Assembly: GCF_024643285.1 (NCBI RefSeq)
Contig: NZ_JAMSLW010000006.1
Coordinates: 297,987 to 361,986, forward strand
Source of the DNA: Parapedobacter lycopersici
GTDB taxonomy: Bacteria > Bacteroidota > Bacteroidia > Sphingobacteriales > Sphingobacteriaceae
Length of the DNA stretch: 64,000 bases
Direction: 5' to 3'
Shown: piece after piece, positions 10,067 through 17,622 of the stretch
Position numbering within the stretch: position 1 is the first letter of the stretch
How the letters are laid out: each line of letters starts with the position of its first letter
Position numbers and translations under genes: made by a program
Notes under the pieces: generated by a model
Told to the model about the DNA's origin: nothing
Database searches by the model: none
What the model saw: the letters and a program-made list of their open reading frames with translations, nothing else

Positions 10067-10118
10067 AAAAATACCTTATGTCAGGTATTTTTTGTCAGTC
10101 ATTAACATGTTACTTTTG
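10067..10118. promoter_or_regulatory. Inverted repeat and -7 box in the 9946-10246 gap
   Basis: The 301-bp gap between the divergent PAS-LuxR gene and the 10247 gene holds AAAAATACCT-tatgtc-AGGTATTTTT (10067-10093), a 10-bp palindrome that looks like a bidirectional terminator but sits between divergent genes. TACTTTTG (10111-10118) fits the Bacteroidota -7 consensus for rightward transcription, though the TTTG before it is only 16 bp away. Either an operator for the LuxR protein or an attenuator is possible. Nothing else is seen in the gap. Confidence 0.4.
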
Positions 10119-10246
10119 CATGCGCGGTATCCGTTAGCATGTAGGCCAGAAACACGGTGAGTATCATCGTATGATTAGCCTGCAAAGGAACAGCTACCAT
10201 TAACATTAACAACCATAACAGAATTTTCACGACTAAAACAATCAAA

Positions 10247-10717
10247 ATGAAGACAACGCAGGTAATTATGGCCTTATGTGCCGTGTTTTTAATTGGGGTC
10301 GGCGCGGTGAATGCGCAGTCGTCGCGATCAGATCTACAGAAAATGTATGTTTCTCACCTTCAGAAGCAGGGCTATCAGCCGGAAATTGATTCAGACGGCG
10401 ACATTGAATTCAAAGCTGAGGGAAATACCTTTTACATTATTGTAGACGAAGATGATCTGGAGTCGTTCCGGATTTTATACCCGAGTTTTTGGGAAATCGA
10501 GTCATTGTCTGAAAAGGCGCAGGTGTATAATGTGGTTAACTACATTAACAGGACAACGAAAATTGCCAAGGCTTACCTGAACTCAAGCGAGGATAATGTT
10601 TCCATGGACGTTAATATTTTTATTGCGGAACCGGAAGATTTTAAACCGCATTTTCGCCGCATGGTCAACTTATTAATCGCGGAAAGACGAGAATTCATTG
10701 ACAAAATGAATGAATAG
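10247..10717 (+). CDS. Secreted protein with YbjN-like character, function unknown
   Basis: A 156-residue protein with a clear Sec signal peptide (MKTTQVIMALCAVFLIGVGA, cleavage after VNAQ). The mature part opens with a helix (RSDLQKMYVSHLQKQGY), then the strands DGDIEFKAEGNTFYIIVDEDD, then long helices rich in charged residues. This order and the DGDIEFK..GNTFYI phrase resemble YbjN/CesT-like chaperone folds, but that is a by-eye comparison only. It stands alone, divergent from the PAS-LuxR gene and before the tRNA-Ala gene. No catalytic residues are apparent. Confidence 0.7.
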   Translation: MKTTQVIMALCAVFLIGVGAVNAQSSRSDLQKMYVSHLQKQGYQPEIDSDGDIEFKAEGNTFYIIVDEDDLESFRILYPSFWEIESLSEKAQVYNVVNYINRTTKIAKAYLNSSEDNVSMDVNIFIAEPEDFKPHFRRMVNLLIAERREFIDKMNE

Positions 10718-10760
10718 TGCCGTGGCGCATGCTGCCGGGGGTTTTTTCTAAAATTTTTAA

Positions 10761-10790
10761 TTGGAGGATTCATTTCAATCACTATATTTG
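10761..10790 (+). promoter_or_regulatory. Bacteroidota-type promoter for tRNA-Ala
   Basis: TTG (10761-10763), a 19-bp spacer and TATATTTG (10783-10790) match the primary sigma consensus TTTG-N19-TAnnTTTG. Transcription would start near 10797, about 90 nt before the mature tRNA, leaving a 5' leader to be removed by RNase P. Confidence 0.7.
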
Positions 10791-10886
10791 CAGTCCGATT
10801 GAAGGGGAGATTGATTTGGCTGGTTAGTGCGTCCGGAAAGTATTCGGGGAGGTCACCGGTTCAATCACAGAACGAAGTAAGATAAT

Positions 10887-10960
10887 GGGGGATTAGCTCA
10901 GCTGGCTAGAGCGTTTGCATGGCATGCAAAAGGTCATCGGTTCGACTCCGATATTCTCCA
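10887..10960 (+). tRNA. tRNA-Ala (anticodon GGC)
   Basis: A 74-nt cloverleaf. The acceptor stem GGGGGAT pairs with ATTCTCC and includes the G3-U70 wobble that is the main alanine identity element. The D arm is GCTC-agctggcta-GAGC. The anticodon stem TTTGC/GCAAA encloses the loop ATGGCAT with anticodon GGC. The T arm ATCGG-TTCGACT-CCGAT is standard and the discriminator base is A. CCA is not encoded. It has its own promoter and terminator and is apparently a single-gene unit. Confidence 0.96.
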
Positions 10961-10962
10961 CA

Positions 10963-10994
10963 GAATACCTGCCATTGGCAGGTATTCTTTTTTT
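10963..10994 (+). terminator. Intrinsic terminator of tRNA-Ala
   Basis: GAATACCTGCC-att-GGCAGGTATTC is an 11-bp perfect stem with a 3-nt loop, followed by seven T. It starts three bases after the mature tRNA end. Confidence 0.9.
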
Positions 10995-11185
10995 AAACCT
11001 AACCTAAACCTGTATTACCTGTACGTCGCGAAAGAAATTCAACTTTTTTATTCCATTATTCGTTGAACGGTATTTTTATGGGCATCTTTATGCGCCGGGT
11101 ATCAACAACAGCGCCGGTGTTCATGAAAATGATACGCCACACGCTGAAAGCCACAAGGCAGGACCGAATCATAAACTTAAAAAAT

Positions 11186-11656
11186 ATGAAAATTACGAAC
11201 GCATTGATGATAATCGCCGGCATATCGGCAGTGTCGTGTACCGGAAACATGGAAGGCACGCCCGCTGAAACCACGAAGCTTCCCATTGTGGGCACCTGGA
11301 AGCTTATCACGGCGAAGACGATTGAAAATGGCGACACGACCACCACCGATTATACAAAGGATAGGTCGTTCATTAAGATTATCAACGATACTCATTTTGC
11401 TTTTCTGCATCACGACCTCAATAAGGGAAAAGACTCACTGGCGTTTTTCTCCGCCGGAGGGGGTGATTATGTGTTGAAAGACAGTATGTATACGGAGCAC
11501 CTGGAGTATTCCGATGGCCGGGACTGGGAAGGAAATACGTTTGATTTCCATGTGAATATATCGAATGACACACTGACCCAGCGCGGACTGGAGCAGGTGG
11601 AAAGTGCAGGGGTGAACCGGGAAATCGTTGAAACGTATATCCGGGTAGCGCTGTAA
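11186..11656 (+). CDS. Lipocalin-like lipoprotein, function unknown
   Basis: From the ATG at 11186 the 156-residue protein has a lipoprotein signal peptide ending SAVSC (Cys 18). The mature part begins with a LPIVGTWKLITAKTIENGDT strand and turn typical of small lipocalin-like domains (Lipocalin/DUF4488 type). Beta-rich sequence follows with FIKIINDTHFAF and DGRDWEGNTFDF. An upstream in-frame start at 11063 would put 41 residues before the signal peptide and is rejected. It is a single gene between the tRNA and a membrane protein. Ligand and role cannot be told. Confidence 0.75.
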   Translation: MKITNALMIIAGISAVSCTGNMEGTPAETTKLPIVGTWKLITAKTIENGDTTTTDYTKDRSFIKIINDTHFAFLHHDLNKGKDSLAFFSAGGGDYVLKDSMYTEHLEYSDGRDWEGNTFDFHVNISNDTLTQRGLEQVESAGVNREIVETYIRVAL

Positions 11657-11753
11657 CGGTAATTGAACAGGTGCAATTGTGGTGTAATTGATACAAGAAG
11701 ATTGATTTCCGAAAAGATTATCTCATCTTTGCAGGATAATTTCCAGCTGCTGA

Positions 11754-12539
11754 ATGATTCAGTTTTTAAAAGATAGTACGTTTGCCGTCAATGAAGTCAT
11801 TAACAAATCATGGGATTTGCTGCGGCAGCATTATTTTTCCGTGGCAGGGCTCTGTTTCCTGCTGTTTCTGACGTCCAATACCTCCGGTATCCTGGCTTTT
11901 TATCTCAATGAGGTGAGCCCGTTCCTCAGTGCATTTATGGCCTTTCTTTTCGTGATTTTGTATTTCGGTATTCAGCTGGCGCTGTTTAAGTACATCTTCC
12001 AGCTGATTGATGGAAAGGACCATGTCCGTTTACAGGAAACCATCCCCACCACCCGCGAACTGGTATATTTCTTCGCGGCAATGTGCTGTATCGCCGCTAT
12101 TGCGCTGGTTTTTTATTTCATCATCTCGCTGCTTGGTTTCCCATTGGTTTACGCCGGTGTAGACATCACGGTGCTGGTCGACATTACCCGCGTAATCGCG
12201 GCCGTGTTGATTTTCCTTTTCCTGCTGCGCGTGGCCTTTTACCCTTTTTTTATCATCGACCGGCACGCGGGACCCTGGCGCGCCGTTAAGCTGAGTTTTG
12301 CGCTTACGAAGGGAAATATCACCAAATTATTGCTCATCTTGGTATTTTTTGCCATTTTGCACCTGTTATATATTTATTTCAATTACAGTGGATACCCGAT
12401 AGTATCTACTGCTTTGAGCGTAATCAATTCCTTTTTGGTTGGTCCGCTTTCCAGTGTGGTAGTGGCCATGGCCTACCGGGATATGATGATGCATTACCAA
12501 GGCGGCGAGGATCCCAAGGTGACGGAAAATATTATTTAA
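11754..12539 (+). CDS. Polytopic inner-membrane protein, function unknown
   Basis: A 261-residue protein with about six hydrophobic segments (near 30-50, 60-85, 105-130, 145-165, 185-205 and 215-240). A soluble N-terminal helix (FAVNEVINKSWDLLRQHY) precedes them, and RHAGPWRAVKLSFALTKGN sits in a loop. The layout resembles DUF975 or glycerophosphodiester phosphodiesterase membrane-domain proteins, which are probable scaffolds without clear enzymatic residues. It ends 21 bp before dxr in the same direction, so co-transcription with dxr and rseP is likely. Confidence 0.8.
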   Translation: MIQFLKDSTFAVNEVINKSWDLLRQHYFSVAGLCFLLFLTSNTSGILAFYLNEVSPFLSAFMAFLFVILYFGIQLALFKYIFQLIDGKDHVRLQETIPTTRELVYFFAAMCCIAAIALVFYFIISLLGFPLVYAGVDITVLVDITRVIAAVLIFLFLLRVAFYPFFIIDRHAGPWRAVKLSFALTKGNITKLLLILVFFAILHLLYIYFNYSGYPIVSTALSVINSFLVGPLSSVVVAMAYRDMMMHYQGGEDPKVTENII

Positions 12540-12560
12540 GACATTTACGAAGCAGGCATT

Positions 12561-13745
12561 TTGGAGAAGAAGAGTATAGCGGTCCTGGGCGCCACGGGAA
12601 GTATCGGTACACAAGCGCTGGAAGTTATCCGCGCCCATCCGGACCGGTTTACGGTTTATGCATTGACGGCAGGCTCAAATGCCGATTTACTGATTGCGCA
12701 GGCGCTGGAATTCCGGCCCAGTGTGGTTGTCATTGCCGATCCCGACAAATATAAGCAGGTGCAAACAGCCCTGGCAGGTACTGCGATTAACGTGCTTGCC
12801 GGCAACGAGGCGCTTGAAGAAGTGGTTCAGCACACGGGGGTTGATACGGTGCTCTGTGCACTGGTTGGATCAGTTGGATTGCGTTCTACCCTTGCCGCTA
12901 TTGAGGCTGGAAAAACAATTGCCTTGGCTAATAAAGAAACACTGGTGGTAGCCGGTGCGCTGGTGATGGATCTGGCCGCCCGTAAGGGCGCGCGGATATT
13001 GCCGGTAGATTCGGAACACTCGGCGATTTTCCAGTGCCTGGCAGGAGAACAGGCCCAACAGGTCGATAAAATTTACCTTACCGCGTCCGGCGGCCCGTTC
13101 CGTGGCAAGCGCCGGGCGGACCTGAACGCGGTAACCGCGGAGCAGGCATTGCGGCACCCGAACTGGGTGATGGGCGCTAAGATCACCATCGATTCGGCAT
13201 CGTTGATGAATAAAGGGCTGGAGGTTATTGAAGCCAAATGGCTGTTTAACCTTGATGTGAGTCAAATTGATGTGGTCGTGCATCCGCAATCGATCGTACA
13301 TTCGCTGGTGCAGTTCAAAGACGGAAGTATCAAGGCGCAGCTCGGTCTTCCGGACATGAAGTTGCCGATACAATATGCGCTGACGTACCCGGACCGGGTG
13401 GAGAACGCGTTTCCGCGGTTTGACTTTACCGACTTTTCGACGCTCACATTTGAGCCGGTCGACCGGGTCACGTTCCGCAACCTGGAGCTGGCATACCGTG
13501 CGCTGGCGACGGCAGGGAACATGCCCTGCATTCTGAATGCCGCGAACGAAGTAGTGGTTGCCGCATTTTTAAAAGGGGAAACGGGCTTTTTAGCAATGAG
13601 TGATGTGATTGAGGAAACATTGGCCGCGGTGACATTTATGCAGCAACCCACGTTGGCCGATTACGAGTCGACCGACCAGCAAAGCCGGATTATTGCGCGG
13701 GAGCTGGTAACAAAAAGCAGAAAAATATATCATATAGAAAAATAA
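12561..13745 (+). CDS. dxr: 1-deoxy-D-xylulose 5-phosphate reductoisomerase
   Basis: Second enzyme of the MEP isoprenoid pathway: converts DXP to 2-C-methyl-D-erythritol 4-phosphate with NADPH in the cytosol. The 394-residue product begins with the NADPH Rossmann motif VLGATGSIGTQALEV and contains LANKETLVVAG, the metal/substrate site PVDSEHSAIFQCL (about 150-162) and TASGGPFR. The helical C-terminal domain contains MPCILNAANEVVVAAFL. The start is TTG (12561), which places the Rossmann motif at the usual distance; no suitable ATG lies nearby. It is followed 6 bp later by rseP, a common Bacteroidota pairing. Confidence 0.97.
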   Translation: MEKKSIAVLGATGSIGTQALEVIRAHPDRFTVYALTAGSNADLLIAQALEFRPSVVVIADPDKYKQVQTALAGTAINVLAGNEALEEVVQHTGVDTVLCALVGSVGLRSTLAAIEAGKTIALANKETLVVAGALVMDLAARKGARILPVDSEHSAIFQCLAGEQAQQVDKIYLTASGGPFRGKRRADLNAVTAEQALRHPNWVMGAKITIDSASLMNKGLEVIEAKWLFNLDVSQIDVVVHPQSIVHSLVQFKDGSIKAQLGLPDMKLPIQYALTYPDRVENAFPRFDFTDFSTLTFEPVDRVTFRNLELAYRALATAGNMPCILNAANEVVVAAFLKGETGFLAMSDVIEETLAAVTFMQQPTLADYESTDQQSRIIARELVTKSRKIYHIEK

Positions 13746-13751
13746 GATTAA

Positions 13752-15080
13752 ATGGGTGTACTGGTAATGATCGGGCAGGTTTTATTGGGCCTGTCCATAT
13801 TGATAGTGTTACATGAGTTCGGGCATTTTATAGCGGCCCGTGCATTTGGTATCAAGGTAGAGAAGTTCTACCTGTTCTTTGACGCATGGGGCGTTAAGCT
13901 ATTCAAGTTCAACTTTAAGGGGTGTGAATACGGTATTGGCTGGCTGCCGCTGGGTGGCTATGTGAAAATCGCGGGAATGATCGATGAGTCGATGGATACC
14001 GAGCAGCTCAAGGGCGAGCCGCAGCCGTGGGAATTCCGGTCGAAACCGGCATGGCAGCGGCTGATCGTCATGATGGGTGGTATCATCGTCAATGTGTTGC
14101 TGGGCATGTTCATTTTCTGGATGCTCACCTTTAAATACGGCGAAACATATGTGGATAATACCCGTTTGGTAAACGGGGTGACACCCGGCATTATCGGAAA
14201 GCAGATCGGCCTTCAGGCGGGCGACCGTATTACGGAAATTGACGGTCAACCGGTCATCCGGTTTACCGATATCATCAGCTCCAAAGTATTGATGGGTAAC
14301 ACCACACTGACGGTGGAACGGGGAGGCGAGACCATTGATGTCCACGTACCCGGCGATATCCTTAATTCGGTTGCCGATTATGACCGGAACGAATTTGTAC
14401 AGGCGCGCGAGCATACCATGGCCATCCTGGCTGTTCAGCAGGGCAGTGTGGCGGAAGCAGCGGGACTCGAAGCGGGCGACAGTATCCTGCGGATCAATGA
14501 CCAGCCGGTGCCGTTCTGGGACCAGGTGCGTGGTGCCATAGATGCCAATGTGGGAAAAGAAGTTAGCCTGCTCGTGTACCGGAATGGTGATAGCGCCACG
14601 GTAAATGCGACAATTCCGGAAACCGGCATGCTCGGTTTCTCCGTTAACCGGGACCCTTCGATTCCTTATGAAACCGTTTATTACGGGTTTTTTGAATCGC
14701 TGCCTATCGGAGCGGGCAAGGCATGGGGAACACTGATTGACAATGCCAAAGGGCTTGGAAAAATAGCGAAGGGCGAATTGCGCGCCGACAAAGCATTATC
14801 AGGCCCGGTGCGGATTGCTACCATGTTCGGTGCGGAAGTAAACTGGGAGCGGTTCTGGAGTCTGGTGGGCGTGCTGTCCATGGCGCTTGCGCTGATGAAT
14901 TTCCTGCCTATCCCTGCACTTGACGGCGGCCACGTGCTGTTTTTGCTGGTTGAGATGATCCAGGGTAAGCCACTGAGCGAGAAATTCCTGGAAAAGGCAC
15001 AGATGGTAGGTTTCTTCATTCTGCTGGCGTTGATGATTTTTGTGTTTGGGAACGATATCCTAAAAATAGCGGGGAACTAA
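13752..15080 (+). CDS. rseP: RIP site-2 metalloprotease RseP
   Basis: Intramembrane zinc protease that cleaves transmembrane substrates such as anti-sigma factors. The 442-residue protein has the zinc motif HEFGH at 21-25 in the first membrane helix. Two PDZ regions follow (about 130-205, TPGIIGKQIGLQAGDRITEI, and 215-290, GSVAEAAGLEAGDSILRIND). A C-terminal helix carries the third ligand motif in NFLPIPALDGGH. It sits 6 bp after dxr. The FecR anti-sigma factor at 26.8 kb is the kind of protein such enzymes process, but no direct link is shown. Confidence 0.96.
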   Translation: MGVLVMIGQVLLGLSILIVLHEFGHFIAARAFGIKVEKFYLFFDAWGVKLFKFNFKGCEYGIGWLPLGGYVKIAGMIDESMDTEQLKGEPQPWEFRSKPAWQRLIVMMGGIIVNVLLGMFIFWMLTFKYGETYVDNTRLVNGVTPGIIGKQIGLQAGDRITEIDGQPVIRFTDIISSKVLMGNTTLTVERGGETIDVHVPGDILNSVADYDRNEFVQAREHTMAILAVQQGSVAEAAGLEAGDSILRINDQPVPFWDQVRGAIDANVGKEVSLLVYRNGDSATVNATIPETGMLGFSVNRDPSIPYETVYYGFFESLPIGAGKAWGTLIDNAKGLGKIAKGELRADKALSGPVRIATMFGAEVNWERFWSLVGVLSMALALMNFLPIPALDGGHVLFLLVEMIQGKPLSEKFLEKAQMVGFFILLALMIFVFGNDILKIAGN

Positions 15081-15089
15081 AAAAACCTG

Positions 15090-15536
15090 ATGACTATGAA
15101 AAGAAGGCTGTTTATTAAGCAAGCTGGTGCTTCAATGGTGGTGGCGGGAAGTGCCGGCGCCCTGGTACAGGCCTGTGCGTCACCACAACCGAACGATACG
15201 ACAATGGATTCGCAGGAGCAAATTGCACATTACGTCCTTTTTTGGCTGAACGACGGATTATCCGAAACCGAGATCAGCGACTTTGCGAATTTCTTTGAGG
15301 AGCTGAAAGCAATTCCCGGCATCAAATCCCTGCATTATGGACGGCCCGCACCCACGAACCCGAGGGATGTGGTGGACAACACATTTACCTATAACCTGTT
15401 GGTTCACTTCGATTCAATGGATGAAATCAATGTGTACGAAACGCATCCCATCCACCTGGCTGCAATCGAAAAATATTCCAAATACTGGAACCGGGTGGTG
15501 GTACATGACTCGGTGCTGAAAAAAGCGAATAGCTAA
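15090..15536 (+). CDS. Dabb (A/B barrel) domain protein with Tat signal
   Basis: A 148-residue protein whose N terminus MKRRLFIKQAGAS fits the twin-arginine consensus, followed by a hydrophobic segment ending ALVQAC. It may therefore be a Tat-exported lipoprotein (Cys near residue 29). The mature part is a stress-responsive A/B barrel (Dabb) domain: IAHYVLFWLNDGLSETE, AIPGIKSLHYGR, and HFDSMDEINVYETHPIHLAA. Dabb domains form dimeric barrels whose roles range from stress protection to catalysis; the function here is unknown. It follows rseP by 9 bp, so it may ride on that transcript. ATG at 15096 is an equally good start. Confidence 0.85.
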   Translation: MTMKRRLFIKQAGASMVVAGSAGALVQACASPQPNDTTMDSQEQIAHYVLFWLNDGLSETEISDFANFFEELKAIPGIKSLHYGRPAPTNPRDVVDNTFTYNLLVHFDSMDEINVYETHPIHLAAIEKYSKYWNRVVVHDSVLKKANS

Positions 15537-15580
15537 CGTAACACAGGCGACTAAAACAGCCGGCTGCAGGCTATAGTGAT

Positions 15581-15775
15581 ATGGATGGAAAAAACAGAAA
15601 AGATATTTATCCTGGCCTTGAGGTAGCGATCATCCTGAAGAAGGACCAACGGACCGGAAGGCACACGGAAGGCGTGGTGAAGGATATCCTCACATCGGCC
15701 GCGTTTCATTCGAGGGGCATCAAGGTACGGCTTGAAGACGGACAGGTAGGCCGCGTGGCGGAGATCTTCGGATAA
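15581..15775 (+). CDS. YwbE family protein
   Basis: A 64-residue protein matching the YwbE/DUF2196 family along its length: YPGLEVAIILKKDQRTG, TEGVVKDILTSAAFHSRGIK, VRLEDGQVGRVAEI. The family is small, cytoplasmic, beta-rich and of unknown function. It ends just before a terminator hairpin, and the next gene is convergent. Confidence 0.9.
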   Translation: MDGKNRKDIYPGLEVAIILKKDQRTGRHTEGVVKDILTSAAFHSRGIKVRLEDGQVGRVAEIFG

Positions 15776-15779
15776 AAAA

Positions 15780-15811
15780 TATCGCCTACACGGATGCCCG
15801 TGTAAGCGATA
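15780..15811. terminator. Bidirectional hairpin between ywbE-type gene and T9SS operon
   Basis: TATCGC-c-TACACGG-atgc-CCGTGTA-a-GCGATA is a stem of 13 pairs with one symmetrical mismatch. It lies between convergent genes and is flanked by A-rich sequence on the left, which gives a T tract for the leftward transcript. It probably terminates both. Confidence 0.75.
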
Positions 15812-15833
15812 CAAAATGAAAACGGCAACGTTC

Positions 15834-16778
15834 TTAGTTATTGGTATTCCGAATCAGGGTAATAAAACCTTTAAATGTTTGCACGTGGCCGGTATGGAGC
15901 CGCAGTTCAAATGCGTAGTAATACGTGCCTTCACCTAAGCCCGCACCATTCCAGTCGTTCCGATAATTATTTGAACGGTAAATTTCATTCCCCCATCGGT
16001 TGAATATCATCAGCTGATGAGCAGGGAACAACTCCAGTCCACGTATCTCAAAATAATCGTTTACCCCGTCGCCATTAGGCGTAAAGGTATTCGGTATTTT
16101 CAGCGCAACAACCTCGACGCTTCCGATGGACTGATTGTCCGACGGACGGCTGTCTTCCTCGCTGCTGGCCACAACAGCCAGCTGTGAGGCCAGTCCCTCG
16201 CTTTCGGCACGGACACCGATAATCAGCGATTCCGACTGCCCGGGCGCAATATTTCCGGGCGACCAGGTGAGTTCACGCATTGCCGCGTTGTAAACCACGG
16301 TACCCGCGTGCATATCCACCACATTTTCATAGCGGACATTTGGCGCAAACGTCGCGGTAACCTGTACGTCGGTTGCGATACCCGTGCCATTGTTTACAAT
16401 GAACAGCTGATGCGTAAACACCCCGTCGACCAGTACCATCGGCCGGTCCGGCACATTGCGGATCTGCATGTCTACAGTAACCGGAGGTCCCGTTTGATCC
16501 ACAATCACCTGCACGGGATCGGAGAGGTCGGAGTTGCAATTCCGGCCTAAGCCGATTACCGTGTAAACACCAGCTTGGGAAGCGATGATAACCGCATCGT
16601 GGTGGCCGTTTATCGGCTCATCATTCAAAAACCATAAGTAACTGATTGCACCTGTGGAAGCGGCGGTTAACGTTATAGAACTACCTTTAGCAATATGCAC
16701 GGTCTGTTCCTGCGCCAAGCAGCGTAGTGCCAGCGACAAAAACAACCATCCCACAATGCCTATTTTAAGTATATTCAC
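15834..16778 (-). CDS. Secreted protein with T9SS type-B sorting domain (gliding-motility CTD)
   Basis: Surface or secreted protein exported by the type IX secretion system. The 314-residue product has a Sec signal peptide (MNILKIGIVGWLFLSLALRC, cleavage near LAQ) and an Ig/PKD-like segment (about 25-95, SITLTAASTGAISYLWFLND). A DUF11-like beta domain follows (about 100-225, VDMQIRNVPDRPM, IATDVQVTATF). The C-terminal CHU_C sorting domain (about 232-310) carries IPNTFTPNGDGVNDYFEIRG, IFNRWGNEIYRS and GEGTYYYAFELR. It is last in a three-gene operon; the two upstream products have signal peptides but no sorting domain, so this one may anchor or accompany them. Confidence 0.93.
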   Translation of the reverse strand: MNILKIGIVGWLFLSLALRCLAQEQTVHIAKGSSITLTAASTGAISYLWFLNDEPINGHHDAVIIASQAGVYTVIGLGRNCNSDLSDPVQVIVDQTGPPVTVDMQIRNVPDRPMVLVDGVFTHQLFIVNNGTGIATDVQVTATFAPNVRYENVVDMHAGTVVYNAAMRELTWSPGNIAPGQSESLIIGVRAESEGLASQLAVVASSEEDSRPSDNQSIGSVEVVALKIPNTFTPNGDGVNDYFEIRGLELFPAHQLMIFNRWGNEIYRSNNYRNDWNGAGLGEGTYYYAFELRLHTGHVQTFKGFITLIRNTNN

Positions 16779-16801
16779 TAACGATATTTAAATACGTTAT
16801 T

Positions 16802-17581
16802 TTAACCTACAGTAATGACTGGTTTACCAGGTTTTGCAGTTACTTCAACAGTTTGCGAATTCGTAGATGTAGTTAAGCAGCCTCCTCCTTTTATAATTGT
16901 ACCGTCAGCTGCTGCGGCTGCATAGGCCACCGATGTATTAAACGTATACACACCAACTGTATTCGTAGTTAAGGTGAAAGTATTGGTTAACTCCGTTACG
17001 GTAGTGCTGTTCGGTGTAGAGCTGCCAATTGAGCTGACGTCAGTTATGCCATCGGCTGTCCACGTGTATACCAATAATACTTCGCTCGGCAGCGCAATTC
17101 CGGGAGTGGTAGTTGCGACAATTTCGGAAGACGTTTGGCCATCGGGACCTGAGCCATCTTCGCAATACTGAGCAAAGGAGGGAGTACCAAGCAATATTGA
17201 TAGCTCAGGCAGTTTGAATATTTCTACAGGATCGGAATTATCACCGGTACATTCATCCCCGGTTGAGAGGACAAATACAATGTAATTATGGCTGCCATCA
17301 TCAAGATTGGGACCTTGTAATGTGAGGTTGACAGAGGCAGGCGTGCCATCATATGTCAATACTTGCGGAGCTCCAATATTCACACCGTTTACTACATCCC
17401 ACTCTTGCCACATTACTTCATCTCCAACTTGTAGGTTATATTCACTTGTGGGAGCGTATCCTAACGTTACTTCGCCGTCTCCGCAGACGAAAATATCCGC
17501 TGCAATAATTGGTTGTGTAAAGCATGTGAAAAACAGGCCTATTGAAGTGCCTATTTTTAAAGATTTTGAAATAGTTTTCAT
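16802..17581 (-). CDS. Secreted protein of T9SS operon, no sorting domain
   Basis: Not assigned to a family. From the ATG at 17581 the 259-residue product has a signal peptide (MKTISKSLKIGTSIGLFFTC, cleavage after IIAA). The mature part is Ser/Thr/Gly-rich and beta-strand-like, with Ig-like phrases such as YNLQVGDEVMWQEWDVVNG and TNTFTLTTNTVGVYTFN. It ends abruptly with KPGKPVITVG, wording that in large Bacteroidota adhesins opens the next repeat. A GTG at 17626 overlaps the upstream stop by a few bases (translational coupling) and would add 15 residues. The three operon products probably act together at the cell surface. Confidence 0.75.
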   Translation of the reverse strand: MKTISKSLKIGTSIGLFFTCFTQPIIAADIFVCGDGEVTLGYAPTSEYNLQVGDEVMWQEWDVVNGVNIGAPQVLTYDGTPASVNLTLQGPNLDDGSHNYIVFVLSTGDECTGDNSDPVEIFKLPELSILLGTPSFAQYCEDGSGPDGQTSSEIVATTTPGIALPSEVLLVYTWTADGITDVSSIGSSTPNSTTVTELTNTFTLTTNTVGVYTFNTSVAYAAAAADGTIIKGGGCLTTSTNSQTVEVTAKPGKPVITVG

Positions 17582-17622
17582 GATGTTTGAGTTTTGAAGG
17601 TTCATATTATTTTGTTTTAGTT

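Noticed and set aside
10067..10093. Reading the AAAAATACCT palindrome as a plain terminator
   Set aside because: It lies between two divergent genes, so no transcript is expected to end there; kept as a possible operator instead.
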